DNA from: Micromonospora_G sp040676775
GTDB taxonomy: Bacteria > Actinomycetota > Actinomycetes > Mycobacteriales > Micromonosporaceae
Length of the DNA: 64,000 nt
Direction: 5' to 3'
Assembly (NCBI RefSeq): GCF_040676775.1
Contig: NZ_JBFAPP010000006.1
Location: 310,001-374,000 of the forward strand
Position 1 is the first letter of the stretch. Every line of letters starts with the position of its first letter. Made by a program: the position numbers and the translations under genes. Of this stretch, positions 27,574 to 35,198 are shown piece after piece. The notes beneath the pieces were generated by a model that was not told the DNA's origin, made no database searches, and saw only the letters and a list, made by a program, of their open reading frames with translations.

Positions 27574-28895
27574 CCTCTGCGGGATCGGACCAGGACCTCC
27601 GGGTACGGATCGCAGACGAGTTGCAACGGGCCCGTACCCGTAGCGCGCTGCTCACCGAGGCGGTGGACGAGACGGAGCTGATGCGCCAGCACTCGCCGAT
27701 CATGTCGCCGCTGGTCTGGGACCTCGCCCACGTCGGCAACCAGGAGGAGCTCTGGCTGGTACGTGACGTCGGTGGCCGCGAGCCGGTCCGCCGCGACATC
27801 GACGACCTGTACGACGCGTTCAAACAGCCCCGCCGGGACCGGCCGGCGCTGCCGCTGCTGCGGCCCGACGAGGCCAGGTCCTACCTGGTCACCGTCCGGG
27901 ACAAGGTGCTCGACCTGCTCGACGGGATCCGGTTCGACAGCCGTCGGCTGGTCAGCGACGGGTTCGCGTTCGGGATGATCGTCCAGCACGAGCAGCAGCA
28001 CGACGAGACGATGCTCGCCACCCACCAGTTGCGGGTCGGTCCGCCGGCACTCGCCGCGCCGCCGCCACCACCCGCGGTCGTGTCGGTCTCCGGTGAGGTA
28101 CGGGTGCCCGGCAGCCGGTTCACCATGGGCACCTCCACCGACCCCTGGGCGCTCGACAACGAGCGCCCAGCGCACGTGGTCGACGTACCCGAGTTCTTCA
28201 TCGACGCGGCGCCGGTGACCAACGGCGAGTACCTGGCCTTCCTGACCGGCGGCGGTTACGACAACGAGCGCTGGTGGAGCGGGCCGGGCTGGCAGCACCG
28301 GCAGGAGGCGGGGCTGACCGCGCCGCTGCACTGGCGGCACGACGGGACCGAGTGGGGTTACGTCCGCTTCGGCCGGTACTCCCGGTTGAACCTGGACGAG
28401 CCGGTGGTGCACGTCTGCTTCTACGAGGCCGAGGCGTACGCGGCCTGGGCGGGCAAGCGGCTGCCGACCGAGGTGGAGTGGGAGAAGGCGGCCCGCTGGG
28501 ACCCGGCCACCGGACGCTCGCGCCGCTACCCGTGGGGAGACGCCGATCCCGGTCCGGAGCAGGCGAATCTCGGTCAGCGGCACCTGGCGCCCGCGCCGGT
28601 GGGCGCCTACCCGGCCGGTGCGTCGCCGCTCGGCGTGCACCAGTTGATCGGGGACGTGTGGGAGTGGACGTCGAGCGGGTTCGAGGGCTACCCCGGCTTC
28701 ACCGCGTTCCCCTACCGGGAGTATTCGGAGGTCTTCTTCGGCAACTCGTACCGGATGTTGCGGGGTGGGTCGTTCGGCACCGACCGGTCGGCCTGCCGGG
28801 GCACGTTCCGCAACTGGGACCTGCCGATCCGGCGGCAGATCTTCAGCGGCTTCCGCTGTGCCCGCGACCCCCGACCGGAGGAGATCGGCGCGTGA
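27570..28895 (+). CDS. egtB: hercynine oxygenase EgtB
   Basis: 441 residues: an N-terminal DinB-like helical domain with the iron ligands (His54 in DLAHVGN; His140 and His144 in HEQQHDE) and a C-terminal formylglycine-generating-enzyme-like domain (RVPGSRFTMGTS, ending LRGGSFGTDRSACRGTFRNW and FSGFRCARD). It joins gamma-glutamylcysteine to hercynine with O2, forming the sulfoxide intermediate. Translational coupling to egtA and the downstream egtC and egtD complete the pathway context. Confidence 0.96.
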   Translation: MTSAGSDQDLRVRIADELQRARTRSALLTEAVDETELMRQHSPIMSPLVWDLAHVGNQEELWLVRDVGGREPVRRDIDDLYDAFKQPRRDRPALPLLRPDEARSYLVTVRDKVLDLLDGIRFDSRRLVSDGFAFGMIVQHEQQHDETMLATHQLRVGPPALAAPPPPPAVVSVSGEVRVPGSRFTMGTSTDPWALDNERPAHVVDVPEFFIDAAPVTNGEYLAFLTGGGYDNERWWSGPGWQHRQEAGLTAPLHWRHDGTEWGYVRFGRYSRLNLDEPVVHVCFYEAEAYAAWAGKRLPTEVEWEKAARWDPATGRSRRYPWGDADPGPEQANLGQRHLAPAPVGAYPAGASPLGVHQLIGDVWEWTSSGFEGYPGFTAFPYREYSEVFFGNSYRMLRGGSFGTDRSACRGTFRNWDLPIRRQIFSGFRCARDPRPEEIGA

Positions 28896-28944
28896 GCCAC
28901 CGGCACGCATACGGTCGTCTCCGGCTGCCCCAGGTTGCCTGCTG

Positions 28945-29694
28945 ATGTGCCGGCACCTGGTCTACCTCGGGCCACCGGTACCGCTGGCCGCCCTGCTCTT
29001 CGACCCGCCGCACGGGCTGGTCCGGCAGTCCTGGGCGCCCCTGGACATGCGCGGCGGCGGCACCGTCAACGCCGACGGTTTCGGTGTCGCCTGGTACGCC
29101 GACACCCCCGAACCGGTGCGCTACCGCCGGGCGACCCCGATCTGGGCGGACGCGGCCCTGCCCGCGCTGGCCGCGTCCACCCGTTCCGGGGCGGTGCTGG
29201 CGGCGGTCCGTTCGGCCACCGTCGGTATGCCGGTGGTGGAGACGGCGGCGGCGCCCTTCACCGAGGGACGCTGGCTGTTCAGCCACAACGGGGCGGTACC
29301 CGGCTGGCCGGAGGCGCTGGTGCCGCTGGCCGAGGGGCTGCCGGTCCGGGACCTGCTCACGCTGGACGCCCCCACCGACGCGGCGCTGCTCTGGGCGCTG
29401 GTACGGCACCAGCTCCGCACCGGCGTGCCACCGGGCGAGGCGATCGCCGGCACCGTACGGATGGTCGCCGCCGCCGTGCCCGGAGCCCGGCTGAACCTGA
29501 TGCTCACCGACGGCACCACGGCGGTCGCCTCCACCGCCGGACACGCCCTGTCGGTACGCACCGGCCCCGGTTCGGTGCTGATCTGCTCCGAACCGCTCGA
29601 CGAAGACCCGGCCTGGGCCGGGGTACCGGACGGCCAACTGGTCGTCGCCACCACCGAAGAGCTGCACCTGCGACCGATAGGAGAGTTGGCGTGA
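28945..29694 (+). CDS. egtC: gamma-glutamyl hydrolase EgtC
   Basis: 249 residues starting MCRHLVYLG. Cys2 is the N-terminal nucleophile of class II glutamine amidotransferases, exposed after Met removal; NADGFGVAWY and FSHNGAVPGW are the usual partner motifs. EgtC removes glutamate from gamma-glutamyl-hercynylcysteine sulfoxide. ATG 28945 is fixed by the need for Cys at position 2; the frame upstream runs into egtB and is not family-like. The 49-bp gap after egtB is the only break in an otherwise overlapping operon. The stop overlaps the GTG of egtD. Confidence 0.95.
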   Translation: MCRHLVYLGPPVPLAALLFDPPHGLVRQSWAPLDMRGGGTVNADGFGVAWYADTPEPVRYRRATPIWADAALPALAASTRSGAVLAAVRSATVGMPVVETAAAPFTEGRWLFSHNGAVPGWPEALVPLAEGLPVRDLLTLDAPTDAALLWALVRHQLRTGVPPGEAIAGTVRMVAAAVPGARLNLMLTDGTTAVASTAGHALSVRTGPGSVLICSEPLDEDPAWAGVPDGQLVVATTEELHLRPIGELA

Positions 29695-30656
29695 CCGCGG
29701 ATCCGTTGGAGATCTACCTGGAAGAGCGGGACCTGGCCCGAGCCCTGCGCGAGGACGTCCGGACCGGGCTGACCGCGCAACCGAAGTGGCTGCCGCCCAA
29801 GTGGTTCTACGACGCGCGGGGCAGCGAGCTGTTCGAGGAGATCACCCGGCTGCCGGAGTACTACCCGACCCGGACCGAGCGGGCGATCCTGGCCGAGCAC
29901 GCCACCGAGGTCGCCCGGACCACCGGGGCGAAGACGCTGATCGAGTTGGGGTCAGGGTCGTCGGAGAAGACCCGGCTGCTGCTCGACGCGTTCACCCGCC
30001 ACGGTGGGCTGGGCACGTTCGTACCGCTGGACGTCTCGATCAGCGCGCTGCGCCAGTCCACGGCCGAGATCGCCGAGGCGTACCCGGGTCTGCGGGTCCG
30101 TGGCCTGGTCGGCGACTTCACCCATCAGCTCGACCGACTGCCGACCGGTGGCAGCCGATTGGTGGCCTTCCTCGGCGGGACGATCGGCAACCTGCTGCCG
30201 GCCGAGCGTGCGGAGTTCCTCCGGTCGATGCGGGACGCGCTGGAGTCCGACGACTGGTTGCTGCTCGGGGTCGACCTGGTCAAGGACCCGGCGGTGCTCG
30301 TGCCCGCGTACGACGACGCGGCCGGCGTGACCGCCGAGTTCAACCGCAACGTGCTGTCGGTGATCAACCGGGAGTTGGGGGCGGACTTCGACCCGGCCGC
30401 GTTCGAGCACGTGGCGCTCTGGGACCCGGAGCACGAGTGGATCGAGATGCGGCTGCGGGCGCGCCGGCCGAGCCGGGTACGGGTACTGGACCTCGACGTG
30501 GACTTCGCCGAGGGTGAGGAGATGCGGACCGAGGTGTCCGCGAAGTTCCGGCCCGAGGGTGTCACCGCCGAGCTGGACTCGGCCGGTTTCCTCGTCCGCC
30601 GCTGCTGGACCGACGAGCGGCACCTCTTCGCGGTGGTCCTCGCCCAGGTGGTCTGA
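29691..30656 (+). CDS. egtD: histidine N-alpha-methyltransferase EgtD
   Basis: 321 residues from GTG 29691, which overlaps the egtC stop (GTGA). Family marks: PKWLPPKWFYDARGSELFEEI, TRLPEYYPTRTE, the SAM site LIELGSGSSEKTRLLL, VAFLGGTIGNLLP, and EFNRNVLSVINRELGADFD. It trimethylates the alpha amine of histidine to hercynine using three SAM, the first committed step. The PLP lyase that would finish the pathway (EgtE) is not encoded in the window. A long imperfect hairpin begins 15 bp after the stop. Confidence 0.96.
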   Translation: MTADPLEIYLEERDLARALREDVRTGLTAQPKWLPPKWFYDARGSELFEEITRLPEYYPTRTERAILAEHATEVARTTGAKTLIELGSGSSEKTRLLLDAFTRHGGLGTFVPLDVSISALRQSTAEIAEAYPGLRVRGLVGDFTHQLDRLPTGGSRLVAFLGGTIGNLLPAERAEFLRSMRDALESDDWLLLGVDLVKDPAVLVPAYDDAAGVTAEFNRNVLSVINRELGADFDPAAFEHVALWDPEHEWIEMRLRARRPSRVRVLDLDVDFAEGEEMRTEVSAKFRPEGVTAELDSAGFLVRRCWTDERHLFAVVLAQVV

Positions 30657-30670
30657 GCCGTACCGGCTTC

Positions 30671-30725
30671 ATCTCGTACCGGGCCGGTGCGCTCGGCGGC
30701 CCGGCGCGCCGGTTCGGTACGAGAT
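30671..30725 (+). terminator. terminator-like hairpin after egtD
   Basis: 21-base arms (30671-30691 and 30705-30725) pair with three mismatches; the outer ten bases (ATCTCGTACC with GGTACGAGAT) are perfect. It lies 15 bp after the egtD stop and just before the riboswitch, so it should separate the two transcripts. Confidence 0.7.
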
Positions 30726-30742
30726 CGGCTAGGCTCGGATGC

Positions 30743-30845
30743 GCGAAGGGGAGTAGCTCCCAATGTCGTGGTCGACATACTGGTGCGCAAGCATCCGGCC
30801 ACGCGGCCTCACCACGGTGAGGCGGGCGAGACCTTCGACCAGGCT
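30743..30845 (+). promoter_or_regulatory. yybP-ykoY (manganese) riboswitch candidate
   Basis: The 5' UTR of the TMEM165/GDT1 gene contains GAAGGGGAGTAGCTCC (30745-30760), a variable GC-rich arm, and GGCGGGCGAGACCTTCGACC (30821-30840), the two conserved blocks of the yybP-ykoY aptamer that senses Mn2+. This RNA class is known upstream of UPF0016/TMEM165-type exporters in actinobacteria. The remaining 60 bases before the ATG, including a run of T in TTTTCATG, would form the expression platform. Confidence 0.85.
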
Positions 30846-30905
30846 GTTCAAGCCGGGTCGAGGTCGATCGCGCCCTGGACCCGGTCCCGACCGGGAAGGG
30901 TTTTC

Positions 30906-31493
30906 ATGGAGGGCTTTTTTGTTGCCCTGGTGGTCAGCTTCGGCGTGATCTTCGTTGCCGAACTCGGCGACAAGTCACAGCTCATAGCCTTGACCTTCGC
31001 CACCAGGTTCAAACCGGTGCCGGTGCTGATCGGTATCACGATCGCGACCGCGCTGGTCCACCTGGCCTCGGTGGCGATCGGCTACGGGCTCGGTGCGACG
31101 CTGCCCACCGGCTGGATCGCGCTCGGCGCCGGTGTGGCGTTCCTCGGTTTCGGCGCGTGGACGCTGCGCGGCGACAAGCTGACCGAGGAGGAACGCGCCA
31201 AGGCCGAGCAGACCAAACGCTCGGCGATCATCGCCGTGTCGGTCGCGTTCTTCCTGGCCGAGCTGGGCGACAAGACGATGCTGGCGACGATCACCCTGGC
31301 CACCCAGTACGGCTGGTTCGGCACCTGGGTCGGCTCGACGGTGGGCATGGTCGCGGCGGACGCGTTGGCCATCCTGGTCGGCCGGATGCTCGGCCGCCGG
31401 CTGCCGGAGAAGGTCATCAAGTACGGCGCCGCGGCGCTGTTCGCGCTGTCCGGGCTCTGGCTGCTGCTCGACGGGCTGAAGGAACTGCTCTGA
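30906..31493 (+). CDS. TMEM165/GDT1 (UPF0016) cation exporter
   Basis: 195 residues with six predicted membrane helices and the family's two copies of E-x-G-D-K-(S/T): AELGDKSQ near residue 20 and AELGDKTM near residue 118, on either side of a charged cytoplasmic loop (DKLTEEERAKAEQTKRS). The family exports Mn2+ or Ca2+, for example MntX-type proteins. ATG 30906 was chosen because the upstream part of the frame is the riboswitch. Control by the preceding Mn-sensing RNA fits a manganese export role. Confidence 0.9.
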   Translation: MEGFFVALVVSFGVIFVAELGDKSQLIALTFATRFKPVPVLIGITIATALVHLASVAIGYGLGATLPTGWIALGAGVAFLGFGAWTLRGDKLTEEERAKAEQTKRSAIIAVSVAFFLAELGDKTMLATITLATQYGWFGTWVGSTVGMVAADALAILVGRMLGRRLPEKVIKYGAAALFALSGLWLLLDGLKELL

Positions 31494-31512
31494 TCCGTTC
31501 CGGCCTACTCGG

Positions 31513-31554
31513 CCCGGCGTGGGGTAACCGCCCTCGGGTGTGCCCCACGCCGGG
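31513..31554 (+). terminator. terminator hairpin after the cation exporter gene
   Basis: A perfect 12-bp stem (CCCGGCGTGGGG with CCCCACGCCGGG) around an 18-base loop, 19 bp after the stop codon of the exporter gene. Confidence 0.75.
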
Positions 31555-31593
31555 TGGGCTGCGCGCCACGCCGGGCGGGCCGAGGGAGCCGGG

Positions 31594-31977
31594 TTGGCCG
31601 AGGAACTGCTGCGCGATGTCTCCGGTGTGCTGGTCACCGTGGTGGAGGCGGTCGGCGCGTGCGTGATCTTCGTCGGGGCGATCTGGGCGGCGGTACGTTT
31701 CGTCGTGCTGGCGGTACGCCACCGTAGCGCCGCGGTCTTCACCCCGATCCGGCTCTCGCTGGGGCGGTTCCTCACCCTCGGCCTCGAATTCCAGCTCGCC
31801 GCGGACGTGCTGCGTACCGCGGTCGCCCCGAGCTTCGACCAGATCGGGCAGTTGGCGGCCATCGCCACCATCCGGACCGCGCTGAACTACTTCCTGCGCC
31901 GCGAGATCGAACAGGAACAGCGCCAGATCGCCGGCCGTACACCACCCGCTGATCATCCCCACGGACCGCCGCCGTGA
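31594..31977 (+). CDS. DUF1622 membrane protein
   Basis: 127 residues from TTG 31594 (GAGGGAG 5 bp upstream). Two or three hydrophobic segments (VLVTVVEAVGACVIFVGAIW; LAADVLRTAVAP) and the DUF1622 feature RLSLGRFLTLGLEFQLAADVLRTAVAPSF broken by charged ends; the tail IRTALNYFLRREIEQEQ is typical. The role of the family is unknown; it is small, bacterial and membrane-bound. The stop overlaps the next gene's GTG, so the two form a coupled pair. Confidence 0.75.
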   Translation: MAEELLRDVSGVLVTVVEAVGACVIFVGAIWAAVRFVVLAVRHRSAAVFTPIRLSLGRFLTLGLEFQLAADVLRTAVAPSFDQIGQLAAIATIRTALNYFLRREIEQEQRQIAGRTPPADHPHGPPP

Positions 31978-32285
31978 TCCGGTCGCTGGCCATCAGTCTG
32001 ATCACCGCGGCCGCCCTGCTCTCCGGGGTGGTCACGCTGCTGGGGGTCCGGTCCTGGCGTACCGCCCTGCGGTTGCTGCTGGACCTGCTGACCGCGGCCA
32101 GCCTGCTCCGGCTCGTCTCGGCCGAGCACTGGACCGACATCGCCACGGCGGGAACGATCGTGCTGTTACGTACGGTGATCGGTGCGGTGCTGGCGACCCC
32201 CGCCACCGGCGCCGGCCCGACCCGCCCGGCGCCCACCACCTCTCCCGACCGGCCTGGTCCGGCGCCGACGAGCCCGACCGGGTAA
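31974..32285 (+). CDS. small membrane protein coupled to DUF1622
   Basis: 103 residues starting at GTG 31974 in the GTGA overlap. Two or three hydrophobic stretches (SLAISLITAAALLSGVVTLLG; LLLDLLTAASLLRLV; IATAGTIVLLRTVIGAVLA) followed by a Pro/Thr tail. No known family is recognised. Its coupling to the DUF1622 protein suggests that they work as a membrane complex. Confidence 0.65.
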   Translation: MIRSLAISLITAAALLSGVVTLLGVRSWRTALRLLLDLLTAASLLRLVSAEHWTDIATAGTIVLLRTVIGAVLATPATGAGPTRPAPTTSPDRPGPAPTSPTG

Positions 32286-32421
32286 CCGTGGCAATGCCCG
32301 GCGTTTGCCATCCCGCCGTCTTCGCCGTGCCTACCGTGAGTGGTGCTCGGGCCGGTCCGGCCAGGGCGTACGCGGCCGTGACCGACTGCGCGGGGCGGCC
32401 CGACGAACAGGGGGTCGAGCG

Positions 32422-32646
32422 ATGAGCACACCGCCCGATGACGGGGCTCGCCACGACGAGCCGAACGAGTACGGCTTCGCCGGTGACCCGACGCTGCCGG
32501 AGCCGGAGCGCGTGAACCGCCCGGACGAGCTCGATGAGGCGGAGGAGGTGGCGGTACCCGGCGACGACTTCACCGAAGGTCTCAGCGAGTCCCTCGACAA
32601 CGAGGAGTCGCACGACCCCCACCGTGGCGACGGCAAAGCCCGGTAG
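32422..32646 (+). CDS. small acidic protein of unknown function
   Basis: 74 residues starting MSTPPDDGARHDEPNEY, very rich in Asp and Glu with no hydrophobic core, so probably disordered. ATG 32422 is preceded by GGGG 7 bp upstream, and codon third positions are strongly G/C, which supports real coding. No family is recognised. Confidence 0.55.
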   Translation: MSTPPDDGARHDEPNEYGFAGDPTLPEPERVNRPDELDEAEEVAVPGDDFTEGLSESLDNEESHDPHRGDGKAR

Positions 32647-32667
32647 CAATATCGGCCGTGTTGGGCC

Positions 32668-32725
32668 GAATACGGGCACAAGGGCGGTTCAGTCCTCTAC
32701 ATTCGGTTCGGCGCTGAATACGGGC
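32668..32725 (+). repeat. paired 10-bp direct repeats before the BY-kinase gene
   Basis: GAATACGGGC occurs at 32668-32677 and again at 32716-32725, 48 bp apart, in the 177-bp region upstream of the polysaccharide kinase gene. The spacing places them on a similar face of the helix. They may be binding sites for a regulator of the glycan block. Confidence 0.4.
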
Positions 32726-32823
32726 GGTATGGATCTTTTTCATACTGTCTGAGTTTCCGGGCGCACCGAATAGCCCGCACGCCGGATCAACCGTTAACGC
32801 CGCAGATAGGGAGGTCTGGCCTG

Positions 32824-34350
32824 ATGGATCTGCGCACCCACCTTGCCGTCGTGCGCCAACGCTGGTGGCTCGTACTGGCGACGGTCATGGTCGGGCTCGG
32901 CGCCGCCGGTCTCGTCACCGTGCGTACCGAGCCGTTGTACACCTCGTCGGTGACGTTCTTCGTCACCACCCAGAGCCAGGGCGTGACCGACGCGTACCAG
33001 GGTGGCCTCTTCCTCCAGCAGCGGGTGAAGTCGTACGCCGACCTGCTCACCAGTGACCGGCTCGCACAGAGCATCGTCGCCGACGGGCCGGTGGGGCTCA
33101 CCGCCGACGAGGTGCAGGCGCGGATCACCGCGCGGGTGGAGGCGAACACCGTACTGCTCCGGGCCACGGTCACCGACAGTGATCAGGCCCGGTCGTTGCG
33201 GCTCACCGAGTCGGTGGCGTCGCACTTCGTCTCGCTGGTCCAGCGGTTGGAGACGCCGCCCGGCGCCCAGGAACCACCGGTGAAGATCGAGACGGTGAGC
33301 GGTCCGCGGGTCAGCGCCGATCCGGTCTCACCCCGGCCAGCCCGCAACCTCGCCGTCGGCGGTGTGCTCGGCCTGCTGCTCGGCATCGCACTCTGTGTGC
33401 TGCGTGGACTGATCGACAACACCGTCCGCGACGGCGCCACCCTCCAGCAGCTCACCGGCAGTCCGCTGCTGGGTCAGATTCCCTGGGACGTGGAGGCGCT
33501 CACCTCGCCACTGATCGTCGGCGCCGCGTCGCAGTCGGCGCGGGCGGAGGCGATGCGCAAGCTCCGTACCAACCTGCGGTTCGTCGACGTGCACGAGTCG
33601 GCGCGGGTGATCGCGGTGACCAGCTCGGTCCAGGGTGAGGGCAAGACGACCCTCTCCTGCAACCTGGCCATCTCGCTGGCCGAGGCGGGCTGGCAGGTGC
33701 TGCTGGTCGACGCCGACCTGCGGCGGCCGAAGATTGCCCAGTACCTGGGGCTGGAGGCCGGCATCGGCCTGACCGACGTGCTGATCGGCGAGGTCGAGGT
33801 CGCGGACGTGGTGCAGCCCTGGGGCGACAAGTCGCTGCTGGTCCTGCCGGGCGGTTCGATGCCGCCGAACCCGAGCGAGTTGCTCGGTTCCAAGGGCATG
33901 GCCGACCTGCTGCGCGCGCTGCGCGAGTCGGCCGACATCGTCATCGTCGACACCGCCCCGCTGCTTGCCGTCACCGATGCCGCGGTGGTCGCGGTGCAGA
34001 CCGACGGGGTCCTGCTCGCCACCCGGCACAGCAAGACGACCCGGGCGCAGGTGGCCACGGCCACCGAGGCACTGGAGGCGGTCTCCGCGCGGGTGCTCGG
34101 CTGCGTACTCAACATGGCCAAGGTGGCCAGGTCGGACAACTACCAGTACGAGATGTACCGGACTCTGGTGGCCGAGCCGCCACCGGCGCCGATCTCGGGT
34201 GTGCCGGCGACCCAGCAGGCCGACTGGACCGACACCGGCGTCGCGACGGCGCCGGTGGGCGGGCACGAGGACGAGCTGGGACCGCTGCGGGAGGATCCGC
34301 GGACGGTAGGGGCGACACCGACCCAGGAACTCAGCCGGATACCGCGATGA
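32824..34350 (+). CDS. Wzz-type chain regulator fused to BY-kinase
   Basis: 508 residues. N-terminal Wzz domain with two membrane helices (about 14-32 and 176-193) flanking an outer loop; then a tyrosine-kinase domain with Walker A VQGEGKTT (269-276), Walker A' VDADLRRP (295-302) and Walker B IVIVDTAPL. This is the actinobacterial single-chain form of bacterial tyrosine kinase that controls polymer length and export. The usual C-terminal tyrosine cluster is thin: a few Tyr occur in DNYQYEMY, and the last 60 residues have none. A good AGGGAGG site precedes the ATG. It overlaps the phosphatase gene tail-to-tail. Confidence 0.92.
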   Translation: MDLRTHLAVVRQRWWLVLATVMVGLGAAGLVTVRTEPLYTSSVTFFVTTQSQGVTDAYQGGLFLQQRVKSYADLLTSDRLAQSIVADGPVGLTADEVQARITARVEANTVLLRATVTDSDQARSLRLTESVASHFVSLVQRLETPPGAQEPPVKIETVSGPRVSADPVSPRPARNLAVGGVLGLLLGIALCVLRGLIDNTVRDGATLQQLTGSPLLGQIPWDVEALTSPLIVGAASQSARAEAMRKLRTNLRFVDVHESARVIAVTSSVQGEGKTTLSCNLAISLAEAGWQVLLVDADLRRPKIAQYLGLEAGIGLTDVLIGEVEVADVVQPWGDKSLLVLPGGSMPPNPSELLGSKGMADLLRALRESADIVIVDTAPLLAVTDAAVVAVQTDGVLLATRHSKTTRAQVATATEALEAVSARVLGCVLNMAKVARSDNYQYEMYRTLVAEPPPAPISGVPATQQADWTDTGVATAPVGGHEDELGPLREDPRTVGATPTQELSRIPR

Positions 34351-34945
34351 GTCCCACGGTCGGTCGCAGCGCGCGCTCGATTTCGCGTACGCAGTGACGG
34401 AACTCCGCGATCGGCAGGCCCACCGGGTCGGTCAGATCGTCGTCGTCGGGCCGGGCCGGAGGCTGCAAACCGGCCCGGGCCCGGCTGGCCGCCGCCACGG
34501 CCGCGTCGAGTCGCCGTACCGGATCCCGTTGCCCGGCCGGCACCGCCCCGCCCTGCTCGACCGCGCTGTCCTGCTCGACCGCGGCGGCGGCAAGCCGGGC
34601 GAACTGGCGCAGGGTGAACGTACGGCGCAGCGCGGACGGGGCCAGCGAGACGCAGGTGGTCCGCTGGGCCCTGGTCGCGGTGAGGATCAGCCCGGCAGCG
34701 CGGAGCTGCTCGGCGTGCAGTGGCCGGCTGCGGAACGCCTCCGGGTCGGTTCCGCGTTCGGCGGTGACCCGGGCGGCGTGCGGGTGCATCGGGTAGCCGG
34801 GCACCGCGTGCGTGCCGGCACTGGCAACCGGTACGGTCGCCGCCTCGCTGCCGAGCCGCTGCACCAGCAGTTCCCGGGCGAGGTACTCCGCCATGGGGGA
34901 CCGGCACAGATTCGCGTGGCACACGATGAGCACCCCGCCGAGCAT
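34331..34945 (-). CDS. low-molecular-weight protein tyrosine phosphatase
   Basis: 204 residues from ATG 34945 (GAGGAG upstream). The catalytic loop is C9-HANLC-R15-S16, matching C-x5-R-S, and the general acid lies in TDPVGLP near the C terminus. An Ala-rich, charged insert separates them, making it longer than the usual 150 residues. Such enzymes (Wzb type) reverse autophosphorylation of BY-kinases. Its 3' end overlaps that of the kinase gene by 20 bp on the opposite strand, a direct sign that the two are a functional pair. Confidence 0.9.
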   Translation of the reverse strand: MLGGVLIVCHANLCRSPMAEYLARELLVQRLGSEAATVPVASAGTHAVPGYPMHPHAARVTAERGTDPEAFRSRPLHAEQLRAAGLILTATRAQRTTCVSLAPSALRRTFTLRQFARLAAAAVEQDSAVEQGGAVPAGQRDPVRRLDAAVAAASRARAGLQPPARPDDDDLTDPVGLPIAEFRHCVREIERALRPTVGLIAVSG

Positions 34946-35198
34946 GTCTCCTCCTCGCTGCTCCGGCGTCACGGATGGCCGGTAGCCCACCGGGTGCAAC
35001 GAGCGGCCGGCTGGCGCGACCTGCGGAAAACGGCCCTGATCGCCGAGCGCCACGCCGAGTGCGAGTTTTACTCACAACCCGCCACTTATGGGCTGTAAAA
35101 AGCCTGTACAACGGCGACGAAACGAATAAGCGTGCTATAGAGATCTGTAGCAATTACATCCTTATGGTCGTTTTGCCCAAACTATGGAGTGTGTTGGT

